NCBI GenBank assembly: GCA_020073005.1
Contig: JAIQFX010000013.1
Coordinates: forward strand, 56,584-120,583
DNA from: Terriglobia bacterium
GTDB taxonomy: Bacteria; Acidobacteriota; Vicinamibacteria; Vicinamibacterales; CAVVIG01
DNA length: 64,000 nucleotides
Direction of reading: 5' to 3'
Shown here: positions 24,680 to 32,491 of the stretch, piece after piece
Position numbering within the stretch: the stretch's first letter is position 1
Layout of the letters: each line of letters starts with the position of its first letter
Translations under genes and position numbers: made by a program
The notes under the pieces: generated by a model
Seen by the model: only the letters and a program-made list of their open reading frames with translations
Databases searched by the model: none
Told to the model about the DNA's origin: nothing

Positions 24680-26079
24680 TGTCTGACAACATTCACTTCA
24701 TCGGCATCTGCGGCACGGCGATGGCGACGCTCGCGGCCATGCTGAAGCGGAAAGGGTTCGACGTGCGCGGCTCGGATCAGGACGTCTATCCGCCGATGAG
24801 CGACTTTCTAACCGCGGAACAGATTCCGGCGTTCGCCGGTTACGACGCCGGGCACATCACGGCCGATCTCGACCTCGTCATCGTCGGCAACGCGATCTCG
24901 CGCGGCAATCCTGAACTCGAGGAAGTGCTCGATCGAAAGATCCGGTACTGCTCGCTGCCCGAGGCGATTCGCGAGCATTTTCTCTGGGGCGCGCGCTCGA
25001 TCGTGATCGCCGGCACGCACGGCAAGACGACGACGACGGCGCTCACCGGCTGGTTGCTGACGCACGGCGGCGTCGATCCGAGCGTGCTTGTCGGCGGCAT
25101 CGTGAGGAACTTCGGCGAAAACGGATCGAGCTATCGGCTGGGGAGCGGCCGCGACTTCGTGATCGAGGGCGACGAGTACGACAGCGCGTACTTCGATAAG
25201 ACGGCGAAGTTCCTGAAGTACCTGCCCGACATCGCCGTCATCAACAACATCGAGTTCGATCACGCGGACATCTACGCGGATCTCGACGCGGTGAAGCTGG
25301 CGTTCCGCCGGCTGGTCGCGCTCGTGCCGCGGCGCGGACTTCTTCTGCTCGGCGCCGACAGCGCGAACGCGGGCGCGCTGGCTGGCGTCGCCGTGTCACG
25401 TGTCGAGACGTTCGGGCTCGCCGAGGGCGCCGACTGGCAGGCGCACGACCTCGAGGCCGCCGGCAGCGCGACGCGGTTCAAGCTGCTGCGTCGAGGCACG
25501 CTGTTCGGCAGTTTCGAAGCGCCGCTCGTCGGCGCGCACAACGTGCGGAACGCGAGCGCGGCGATCGCGATCGCGACCGAGGTCGGGCTGGCGCCGGATG
25601 AAATCGCGGACGGGCTTCGGACCTTCAAAGGCGTGAAGCGACGGCTGGAGATCGTCGGCGTCGCGGGCGGCGTGACGGTCTACGACGATTTCGCGCACCA
25701 TCCGACCGCCGTCGCCGAAACGCTGGCGGGGCTGCGTGCCGCGCATCCTGACGCGCGCATCTGGGCGGTGTTCGAGCCGCGCTCGGCGTCGTCGTGCCGG
25801 CGCGTGTTCCAGGACGATTTCGGGCGCGCGTTCGCCGGCGCCGATCGCGTGCTGATCGCGCCCATCTTCCGGTCGAAGTTGCCAGAGGCCGAGCGCCTGT
25901 CCGTGCCGCAGCTCATCGACGACCTGCAGGGGCGCGGACAGGATGCGGCGGCTGCCGAGTCGATCGACGCGATCGTCGAGACGATCGTGCAGGACCATCG
26001 CGCCGGCGACCTCGTCGTCCTGATGTCGAACGGCGGCTTCGGCGGCATTCATCAGAAACTGCTGCGGGCGCTGGCGTGA
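24679..26079 (+). CDS. mpl: UDP-N-acetylmuramate tripeptide ligase Mpl
   Basis: Mpl attaches recycled L-Ala-gamma-D-Glu-meso-DAP to UDP-MurNAc. The 466-residue protein starts MSDNIHFIGICGTAMATLA, has the ATP loop AGTHGKTTTTALTGWLL, the EGDEYDSAYFDKTAKFL segment typical of Mpl and the YDDFAHHPTAVAETL motif. The EYDSAYFDK stretch and the neighbours nagZ and ldcA favour Mpl over MurC. The ATG overlaps the ldcA stop; the pxpB GTG overlaps its TGA. Confidence 0.93.
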   Translation: MSDNIHFIGICGTAMATLAAMLKRKGFDVRGSDQDVYPPMSDFLTAEQIPAFAGYDAGHITADLDLVIVGNAISRGNPELEEVLDRKIRYCSLPEAIREHFLWGARSIVIAGTHGKTTTTALTGWLLTHGGVDPSVLVGGIVRNFGENGSSYRLGSGRDFVIEGDEYDSAYFDKTAKFLKYLPDIAVINNIEFDHADIYADLDAVKLAFRRLVALVPRRGLLLLGADSANAGALAGVAVSRVETFGLAEGADWQAHDLEAAGSATRFKLLRRGTLFGSFEAPLVGAHNVRNASAAIAIATEVGLAPDEIADGLRTFKGVKRRLEIVGVAGGVTVYDDFAHHPTAVAETLAGLRAAHPDARIWAVFEPRSASSCRRVFQDDFGRAFAGADRVLIAPIFRSKLPEAERLSVPQLIDDLQGRGQDAAAAESIDAIVETIVQDHRAGDLVVLMSNGGFGGIHQKLLRALA

Positions 26080-26099
26080 CAGGCGTGTCTGGCGTAAGT
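26073..26099 (+). repeat. nonamer repeat at the mpl-pxpB junction
   Basis: Three 9-base units beginning GGCGT (GGCGTGACA, GGCGTGTCT, GGCGTAAGT) span the mpl stop and the pxpB start. They encode the first residues of PxpB (VTGVSGVSV). The array is short and may be chance, but it resembles the other junction repeats. Confidence 0.4.
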
Positions 26100-26777
26100 G
26101 TCCCGCGTATCGTCGCCGCGGGGGATGCCGCGCTCGTCGTGGAGTTCGAGGCGCGCATCGATCCCGCCATCAACGCCCGCGCCATCGCGCTGGCGGACGC
26201 GATCCAGTCCGCCGCGCTCGAGGGCGTCCGCGACGTCGTTCCCACGTACAGATCGGTCGCCGTGTACTTCGACCCGCTGCGCACCGACTACGACACGCTG
26301 GTGAAGCGCGTCGAACACGAAGCGCTGGCGCCACAGAAGGAGCCCAGCTCCGCTCGCGCCCCGATTCGCGTCCCCGTCTGCTACGGCGGCGCGTGCGGTC
26401 CGGATCTTCCCGGCGTGGCGGCGTTCGCCGGTGTGAGCGAAGAGGACGTGATCCGCGCGCACAGCGCGGGCACGTATCGCGTGTTCATGCTCGGCTTCGT
26501 GCCCGGGTTTGCCTATATGGGCACCGTCGATTCTCGCATCGCGATGCCGAGGCACGCCACGCCGCGCGTGCGCGTGCCGCTCGGATCGGTCGGGATCGCC
26601 GGCGTGCAGACCGGCATCTATCCCGCCGAGACGCCCGGCGGCTGGCAACTGATCGGCCGCACGCCCGTGAAGCCGTTCGATCCCCAGCGGCCGGAGCCGT
26701 TCCTCCTGCAGGCCGGCGACACCGTGCAGTTCTACGCGATCAGCCGCGAGGAGTTCGAGCAGTGGCCATCCGCGTAG
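26076..26777 (+). CDS. pxpB: 5-oxoprolinase subunit B (KipI-like)
   Basis: PxpB with PxpA and PxpC forms an ATP-dependent 5-oxoprolinase. The 233-residue protein has the family segments PTYRSVAVYFDP, VPVCYGGACGPDL, MLGFVPGFAYMGTVD and GIAGVQTGIYPAETPGGWQLIGRT (about residues 165-190). GTG at 26076 overlaps the mpl stop; the first 9 residues come from a short tandem repeat, so the true start could be slightly inside. The gene overlaps pxpC by 16 bases. No pxpA (LamB/YcsF) is in the window. Confidence 0.93.
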   Translation: MTGVSGVSVPRIVAAGDAALVVEFEARIDPAINARAIALADAIQSAALEGVRDVVPTYRSVAVYFDPLRTDYDTLVKRVEHEALAPQKEPSSARAPIRVPVCYGGACGPDLPGVAAFAGVSEEDVIRAHSAGTYRVFMLGFVPGFAYMGTVDSRIAMPRHATPRVRVPLGSVGIAGVQTGIYPAETPGGWQLIGRTPVKPFDPQRPEPFLLQAGDTVQFYAISREEFEQWPSA

Positions 26778-27694
26778 TCAAGCCGGGCATGCTGACGACG
26801 GTTCAGGATGCCGGCCGGTGGGGTTACCAGGCGCGCGGCGTGCCCGTCGCGGGACCGATGGATCTGCTGTCGCACCGCGTCGGGAACGCGCTCGTGGGCA
26901 ACGATCGCGCCGCGGCGACGCTCGAGATCACGCTGCTTGGTCCTGAACTGGAATTCGAAAGCGAGCGCGTCGTCGCCGTGACGGGCGCGGAATTCGATCT
27001 GGCGCTCGACGGCAAGCCTGCGCGGATCAACGCGCCGTTCCTGGTCGCGTCGGGATCGCATCTGCAGTTTCTCGCCAGGAAGAAGGGCACGCGCGCGTAC
27101 CTCGCCATCTCGGGAGGCGTCGCGACGCCGGTTGTGCTTGGCAGTCGCGCCACACACCTCGTGAGCGCCATGGGCGGGTACGAGGGCCGCGCGCTCAGGG
27201 CCGGCGATCGCGTGACGCTGGGCCAGTCCGCCGCTGGCGCTACAAGCGCGCACGCGCTCGAAGAGCCCGTCGTGGCGCTCCCTGAAGGCGGCGCGACGCT
27301 TCGCGTGCTGCCGGGACCGCAGGACGACTACTTCGCGCCCGACGCGCTCGACGTCCTGCAATCGGCGCCGTACGTCGTCGGCGCGAACTCCGATCGCATG
27401 GGCTTTCGCCTGGACGGCCCACGGCTCACGCACGCGCGCGGCGCCGACATCATTTCCGACGCGACGCCACTCGGCGTGCTGCAGGTGCCGGCGTCGGGCT
27501 TGCCGATTTTACTAATGGCGGATCGCCAGACGACCGGCGGCTATCCGATCGTCGCGACGGTGATCTCGGCGGACATGTCCATGGCGGGGCAGCTCGGCCC
27601 CGGCGACAGGATCACGTTCGCCGCGTGCACACCGCGTGAGGCGATGTCCGCGCTCATCGCGCAGGAGCGGGCGCTCATGGCACTCGGCGCATGA
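26762..27694 (+). CDS. pxpC: 5-oxoprolinase subunit C (biotin-dependent carboxylase-like)
   Basis: The 310-residue protein starts IRVVKPGMLTTVQDAGRWGY and continues with GVPVAGPMDLLSHRVGNALVGN, quoted by its core GPMDLLSHRVGN. Further family motifs are YLAISGGV and VGANSDRMGFRLDGP, and the end has LLMADRQTTGGYPIVATV. These define the PxpC/KipA family. GTG at 26762 overlaps pxpB. The stop overlaps the murB ATG (ATGA), so pxpBC is transcriptionally embedded in a cell-wall gene run. Confidence 0.93.
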   Translation: MAIRVVKPGMLTTVQDAGRWGYQARGVPVAGPMDLLSHRVGNALVGNDRAAATLEITLLGPELEFESERVVAVTGAEFDLALDGKPARINAPFLVASGSHLQFLARKKGTRAYLAISGGVATPVVLGSRATHLVSAMGGYEGRALRAGDRVTLGQSAAGATSAHALEEPVVALPEGGATLRVLPGPQDDYFAPDALDVLQSAPYVVGANSDRMGFRLDGPRLTHARGADIISDATPLGVLQVPASGLPILLMADRQTTGGYPIVATVISADMSMAGQLGPGDRITFAACTPREAMSALIAQERALMALGA

Positions 27695-28626
27695 CCATCG
27701 TCGAGGCCTTTCGCGATCGCCTGGGGCCCGATCGGCTTCAGGCGAACGTGCCGCTCGCGCCATTGACGACGTTCAGCGTCGGCGGGCCGGCCGAGTGGCT
27801 CATCGAAACCAGAAACAGCGACGAGATCGTGACGGCGCTGAAGCTGGCGCACGAGCTCGGCGTTCCGGTCACGATCCTCGGCGGTGGATCCAATGTGCTC
27901 GTCGCCGACTCCGGCGTACGCGGCCTTGTTGTTCGTCCGCGCGGCGGACACATTCAGCGCGTGGAGCAGACGCGCGTGCGCGCCGATGCGGCGGTGACGA
28001 TCAACGGTCTCGTGCGATGGACCGTCATTCACGGCGCGGCCGGGCTCGAAGCCTGGGCCGGAACGCCGGGCACCGTGGGTGGCGCCATCTTCGGCAACGC
28101 GCACTTCGGCGGCCGATTGATCGGCGAGCTTGTCATTGACGTCCGGCTCGCGAGCCGAACGGGCGCGACGACGGATGTTCCGGTGTCGGCGATGGCCTTC
28201 GGATACGATCGGAGCCGGCTGCAGGACTCGGGCGAGGTCCTGCTGTCCGCGGTGTTCCGCGTCACGCCGGGTGATCCGGCCGCGCTTCGCGCGACGGCGA
28301 AGGCATCGCTGGCCTTTCGCAAGCGGACGCAGCCGCTCGAATCGCCGAGCGCCGGCTGTATTTTTCAGAATCCACAGCCCGGCCGCGACGTCGTCCCTGA
28401 CGGCATCCCGTGGTCGGCTGGCGCGCTGGTCGATCGCGCCGGATTGAAGGGAACCGCGATCGGCGGAGCCCGCGTGTCACCGGCGCACGGCAACTTCATC
28501 GTCAACGAAGGCCGTGCGACGGCGGCCGAGATCCGGCAGTTGATTCGACGATGCCAGGCCGCGGTCCGCGAGCGGTTCGGCGTCGAGTTGAGAGAAGAAA
28601 TCGTCTACCTGGGGCGCTTCGACTGA
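27691..28626 (+). CDS. murB: UDP-N-acetylenolpyruvoylglucosamine reductase MurB
   Basis: MurB reduces enolpyruvyl-UDP-GlcNAc to UDP-MurNAc using NADPH and FAD. The 311-residue protein has the PLTTFSVGGPAEWL start, the FAD motif TILGGGSNVLVADSGVRG, GTVGGAIFGNA and the C-terminal SAGCIFQNP with the proton-donor Ser region and ISPAHGNF-like VSPAHGNFIVNEG. ATG at 27691 overlaps pxpC. A heptamer repeat fills the 77 bases before murA. Confidence 0.95.
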   Translation: MTIVEAFRDRLGPDRLQANVPLAPLTTFSVGGPAEWLIETRNSDEIVTALKLAHELGVPVTILGGGSNVLVADSGVRGLVVRPRGGHIQRVEQTRVRADAAVTINGLVRWTVIHGAAGLEAWAGTPGTVGGAIFGNAHFGGRLIGELVIDVRLASRTGATTDVPVSAMAFGYDRSRLQDSGEVLLSAVFRVTPGDPAALRATAKASLAFRKRTQPLESPSAGCIFQNPQPGRDVVPDGIPWSAGALVDRAGLKGTAIGGARVSPAHGNFIVNEGRATAAEIRQLIRRCQAAVRERFGVELREEIVYLGRFD

Positions 28627-28699
28627 CGACGACGAAACGACCAACGACTAATGACCAACGACTAACGACTAACGACCAACGACTAACGACCAACGACTA
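28627..28699 (+). repeat. CGACTAA/CGACCAA heptamer tandem array
   Basis: About nine contiguous 7-base units alternate between CGACTAA and CGACCAA with one variant (TGACCAA) between the murB stop and the murA ATG. There are no spacers, so it is not a CRISPR. This is the cleanest example of the short-tandem-repeat family in the window. Confidence 0.9.
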
Positions 28700-28702
28700 T
28701 TT

Positions 28703-29956
28703 ATGTCTACGTTACTGATCGAAGGACGTCACCGCCTCTCGGGCTCCGTCGACGTCGAAGGCAACAAGAACGCCGCGTTGCCGCTGCTGGCCGCGTGTCT
28801 TCTGACGACGGAAGAGTGCGTGCTGACCAATGTGCCGCGGATCAGCGACGTCGAGGTGATGGCGCGCCTGCTGCTCGATCTCGGCGCCGAGGTCGAAGGC
28901 ATCGGGAGCACGACGCTGCGAATTCGCTGCCCGAAGGTCGTCAAGGACGAGCCGGACGCCACGCTCGTCGGCCGGCTGCGCGGATCCGTTCTGTTGCTCG
29001 GCCCGCTGCTGGCGCGCCGCGGACGCGCGCAGCTCGCGCCGCCCGGCGGTGATTTTCCGGCGCGCCGGACGATCTCGACGCATCTCGAGGCGCTGGCGGC
29101 GATGGGCGCGCGACAACTCGAAGGCGCCGGCCACGTGCTCGAGACGCCGGACGGCCTGCACCCGACGTCGATGTACCTCTACGAAGCGTCGGTGACCGGA
29201 ACGGAGACGGCGCTGCTGGCGGCGGCTGCCGCGCCCGGCATCACCGAGATCCGAAACGCGGCGTGCGAGCCGCACGTCGTCGAGCTGTGCATCTTCCTGT
29301 CGCAGCTCGGCGCCGGCATCAGCGGCGCCGGGACGAGCACGATTCGCATCGAGGGTGGCGCCAAGTTGCACGGCGCCGAGCATCGCTTGTGGGGCGATTA
29401 CATCGAGGCCGGAAGCTGGGGTGTGGTCGCCGCGGTCACGGGCGGCGAGATCGAAGTGAAAGGCGCGCGCGCCGAGGACATGGAAGTCGTCGCGGCCGTG
29501 CTGACGCGGATGCAGGTCGCGTGCACGTTCGACGCCGACGTTTTCCGCGTGGAGGCGTCGCGCTTGAAGGCGGCAGGCCGCATTACCACTGGACTCTGGC
29601 CGGGATTCCCGAGCGACCTCGTCAGTCTCGTCACGGTACTGGCGACGCAGGCGGAAGGGCAGACGCTGGTCCACGACTGGATGTACGAGCTGCGGCTGTT
29701 CGCGCTCGAGCAGCTCAGCGGGATGAGCGCGGATCTGTTCCTCTGCGACCCGCACCGCATCATCGTGACTGGACCGAAGCGGCTGCGCGGCCGTCCGCTG
29801 GACAGCCGCGATCTGCGTTCAGGAATGGCGTTGATCGCCGCGGGGCTCGCGGCGGAAGGGCAGAGCAGACTGTCGCCGCTCGAGACGGTCGAGCGCGGCT
29901 ACGCCAGGCTCGTCGAGCGGCTGCAGGGACTGGGCGCGCAGGTCTCGCGCTTGTAG
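28703..29956 (+). CDS. murA: UDP-N-acetylglucosamine 1-carboxyvinyltransferase MurA (Asp-type active site)
   Basis: MurA transfers enolpyruvate from PEP to UDP-GlcNAc, the first committed step of peptidoglycan synthesis. The 417-residue EPSP-synthase-like fold is clear: GNKNAALPLLAACLL with Lys22, PPGGDFPARRTISTH and PGFPSDLVSLVTVLA. The catalytic Cys of most MurA (PGGC) is Asp117 here, with the loop Arg conserved at 122. Cys-to-Asp MurA enzymes in other lineages are active and fosfomycin-insensitive. The stop TAG lies inside a REP-like element. Confidence 0.93.
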   Translation: MSTLLIEGRHRLSGSVDVEGNKNAALPLLAACLLTTEECVLTNVPRISDVEVMARLLLDLGAEVEGIGSTTLRIRCPKVVKDEPDATLVGRLRGSVLLLGPLLARRGRAQLAPPGGDFPARRTISTHLEALAAMGARQLEGAGHVLETPDGLHPTSMYLYEASVTGTETALLAAAAAPGITEIRNAACEPHVVELCIFLSQLGAGISGAGTSTIRIEGGAKLHGAEHRLWGDYIEAGSWGVVAAVTGGEIEVKGARAEDMEVVAAVLTRMQVACTFDADVFRVEASRLKAAGRITTGLWPGFPSDLVSLVTVLATQAEGQTLVHDWMYELRLFALEQLSGMSADLFLCDPHRIIVTGPKRLRGRPLDSRDLRSGMALIAAGLAAEGQSRLSPLETVERGYARLVERLQGLGAQVSRL

Positions 29957-29979
29957 CGCGAGCCTTTCAGGCGAGCGTC
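29952..29979 (+). repeat. REP-like palindrome at the murA/secretin convergent junction
   Basis: GTAGCGCGAGCCTTTCAGGC followed by GAGCGTC spans the murA stop codon (the TAG of GTAG) and reaches the stop of the minus-strand secretin gene. A 28-base identical copy occurs at 60055 and a variant inside trmD. The GCCT-TTC-AGGC core forms a hairpin. Confidence 0.75.
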
Positions 29980-31801
29980 AGCGATGGCCGCCGCGGCCGT
30001 CGGGCTTCTTCACCGGCTCGTCGGCCTTCGGCGGCTCGGGCGGCTTGGGCGGCTCCACGAGGACCGGCAGTCCGATATCGGAGAGCGGCGCGAGCGAGTC
30101 GCGTCCCACGCGGAACGGCCTCAGATCGGCCTCGGTCAAATCCAGCAACCGGATAATGTGCGGCGTCAGCGTCAGAATGATGTCCGTCTGATCGGTGGAC
30201 TTCGTCGTATGGGCGAACAGCCGGCCGATGCCGGGAATGTCGCTCAAGCCGGGGATGCCCTCGAGCGTCTGTCGCTCATCGTCTCGAATCAGCCCCGCCA
30301 GCATGTTCGTCTCGCCATCGTGCAGGCTGATCAGCGTCTTGATCTCGCGGTTGCCGAACGTCGGCAATCCGCCGAACCCGGTGCCGGAGACGTTGGTCAC
30401 GCCGATGTTCAGATCCAGCGTCACTGAGTCGTCGTGGTGCGTACGCGGCGTGATGTCGATGTTCACGCCGATGGTCTGATAGTTGTACGACGTGATCGGC
30501 TGCTGCGGCGTGCCGCCGGTGGCGATGGGCGCGAAAGTCGTCACAGGGACGGGCACGTTCTCGCCGAACTTGGCCGTCGCCTTGGAACCGTCCGTCGTCC
30601 GCAGCTGAGGATTCGCCAGCGTGCGCGTGTTCGCGTCGTTCTTCAGCAGCCGGTAGTACAGCGTCGGCAGATTCGCGAAGAGAATATCGGACTGCGAGAG
30701 GTTCCGCAGCGTCTGCAGCGTGACGTTGGAATCCGTCGCGCGGATCGACGTTGAGCCGTTGACGCCGGACGAACCCGCCGAAGCGATCTGCAGACCGTAT
30801 TCCGCGAGCTTGGTGCGGTTCACTTCGAGCAGTTCGACGTCGATGATGAGCTCGGGCCGCGCCTTGTCGATCGCGGAGAGCACGCGCCCGACCGCGGCGA
30901 TGCGCTCGGGCGTGTCCTTCACGGTCAGCGCGTTCGCGGCGGTCGTCGGCGAGATGCGCCGCGCGTCGAGCACCATGCGCAGCATGTCCATCGTTTCCTT
31001 GAGATCCGCGTTGCTCAGATAGAACGTGCGGACGATCTCTTCTTCGTACTCACGCCGCTTCGCGGGGTTATCAGGGATGACGACGATCGTTTTCGCGGCC
31101 GTGACGTGGAAGAACGTGCGCGTCGCGCCGGACAGCGTGTTGAGCGCGTCCTCGAGCGTCGCGTTGCGCAGGTCGACCGTGACCGGCGTCTCGCGGAACG
31201 ATTGATCGAAGATCAGGCCGATGTTGGCGAAGCGCGCGATCGCGGTGAAGACGTCGCGGCTGCTGGCCTCACGGAAGGTGAGGGTCGCCGGCATCTTGAC
31301 GTCCTTCGGCAGATCGAGTCCGGGCGGCGCGAGATCGCGCGACCGCTCGATCAGCGTCTGCAGCTCGGTCTTGCCTTCGCGCGCGACCGCGACTTTGGCG
31401 CGGAGCTTGTTGCGTGTCGACCGCAGTTCCTGATCGATGTCGCCGTTGCCCGGATTCAGTTCGGCCGCCAGCTCGTACTCGGCGAGCGCCTGATCCAGCT
31501 TGCCCGTGGCCGCGAGACGCCGCGCGTGCGTGAAGTGCTCCTCCGACGCGCGGACCTTCGCGCGCTGCAGCGCCAGGCGGAGACCGTTGTCGCCCGGCTT
31601 CAGCCGCAGGGCCTTGGTGTACTCGACGACGGCGAGGTCGTAGTCCCGGGTCCGCTCGGCCGTCTCGCCGCGACGGAGCGCGCTCGACGCGGCGCAGGCG
31701 CCGACACTGAGACAGATGCCGGCCAATGCCAGCGCCAGCCATGGCGCGCGGCGGCGGGGCGTCGAACGACGATTACGGGCGAGAGGAGGCTGTGACAACA
31801 T
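29978..31801 (-). CDS. TPR-containing secretin lipoprotein (GspD-like)
   Basis: From the ATG at 31801 the product has 607 residues. A signal segment with lipobox (SVGAC) is followed by TPR-like repeats (RDYDLAVVEYTKALRLKPGD, about 45-130), secretin N-domains (about 165-330) and a C-terminal secretin domain with VPVPVTTFAPI, IGVNIDITPRTHHDD, and IPGLSDIPGIGRLFAHTTKS near the end. It resembles GspD/PilQ-type outer-membrane channels and differs from the pilQ at 48038. No other T2SS gene is adjacent. It overlaps lolA by 29 bases. Confidence 0.87.
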   Translation of the reverse strand: MLSQPPLARNRRSTPRRRAPWLALALAGICLSVGACAASSALRRGETAERTRDYDLAVVEYTKALRLKPGDNGLRLALQRAKVRASEEHFTHARRLAATGKLDQALAEYELAAELNPGNGDIDQELRSTRNKLRAKVAVAREGKTELQTLIERSRDLAPPGLDLPKDVKMPATLTFREASSRDVFTAIARFANIGLIFDQSFRETPVTVDLRNATLEDALNTLSGATRTFFHVTAAKTIVVIPDNPAKRREYEEEIVRTFYLSNADLKETMDMLRMVLDARRISPTTAANALTVKDTPERIAAVGRVLSAIDKARPELIIDVELLEVNRTKLAEYGLQIASAGSSGVNGSTSIRATDSNVTLQTLRNLSQSDILFANLPTLYYRLLKNDANTRTLANPQLRTTDGSKATAKFGENVPVPVTTFAPIATGGTPQQPITSYNYQTIGVNIDITPRTHHDDSVTLDLNIGVTNVSGTGFGGLPTFGNREIKTLISLHDGETNMLAGLIRDDERQTLEGIPGLSDIPGIGRLFAHTTKSTDQTDIILTLTPHIIRLLDLTEADLRPFRVGRDSLAPLSDIGLPVLVEPPKPPEPPKADEPVKKPDGRGGHR

Positions 31802-32465
31802 CAACACCACGCGGTATCTTGAACGCGAAGTCCTTATCGGTCAGACCGACGTTTTCCTTCAGGTTTTTGAAGGAAAAGCTCGATTTTCCGCCCTGCGCGT
31901 CTACGGTCACGAGGCCTCGCAGCCCCAGCGACGCCGGGTCGACGACGAGGACCAGCCAATCGTACTCCCGCTGCGGCGACTTGGGCACCAGCTTCAGCGA
32001 CCGGCTGCCGGCGGGCATCCCGGCCGGCAACTCGACCAGCGTCGGCGTGAAATCGCGCGTCAGGTTGCCCTTGCCCGCCAGAAACAGCGTCGGCGTCGTC
32101 GCATCGTCTTCCGGCGGGATCGTGGCGACGATGACTTGCTTATCTTCCGGGATGTACGAGTACATCTTCACGCCGTCGGAGACGAACGTCTTTTCCTCGG
32201 GCGCGGAGTATTCCCATCGCATCTTGCCGGGCTTCTTGATGAGCAGACGTCCGCGCTCCGTGATGAGTTTGCGCAGGACGCCGCCTTCGTACGCGTGGAC
32301 GAAGTCCGCTGAGAAGTCCTTGATACCGTCGTACTTTCGCTGGAGCGCCTGAGCGAACTCGGGCGCGGTGGGATCCGCGGCAGCCGTCAGGCGCGCGGAC
32401 GGCGCGGCTGCGACCAGCATTCCACCCGCGACGACGATCGCCAGCGCCGCACGGGCAGCTGCCAT
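31773..32465 (-). CDS. lolA: outer-membrane lipoprotein carrier protein LolA
   Basis: LolA ferries lipoproteins across the periplasm. The 230-residue protein has an N-terminal signal peptide (AALAIVVAGGMLVAAAPSA) and the LolA core: FSADFVHAYEGG, RGRLLIKKPGKMRWEY, VSDGVKMYSYIPEDKQ and GLRGLVTVDAQGGKSSFSF. The ATG at 32463-32465 is the first good start. The secretin gene begins inside its last codons; because that secretin is itself a lipoprotein, the pairing is functionally plausible. Confidence 0.92.
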   Translation of the reverse strand: MAAARAALAIVVAGGMLVAAAPSARLTAAADPTAPEFAQALQRKYDGIKDFSADFVHAYEGGVLRKLITERGRLLIKKPGKMRWEYSAPEEKTFVSDGVKMYSYIPEDKQVIVATIPPEDDATTPTLFLAGKGNLTRDFTPTLVELPAGMPAGSRSLKLVPKSPQREYDWLVLVVDPASLGLRGLVTVDAQGGKSSFSFKNLKENVGLTDKDFAFKIPRGVDVVTASSRP

Positions 32466-32491
32466 GTCCTAACCATACCACCCGGCAGCGG

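Noticed and set aside
28627..28699. CRISPR array
   Set aside because: The array has contiguous 7-base units with no spacers and no cas genes nearby.
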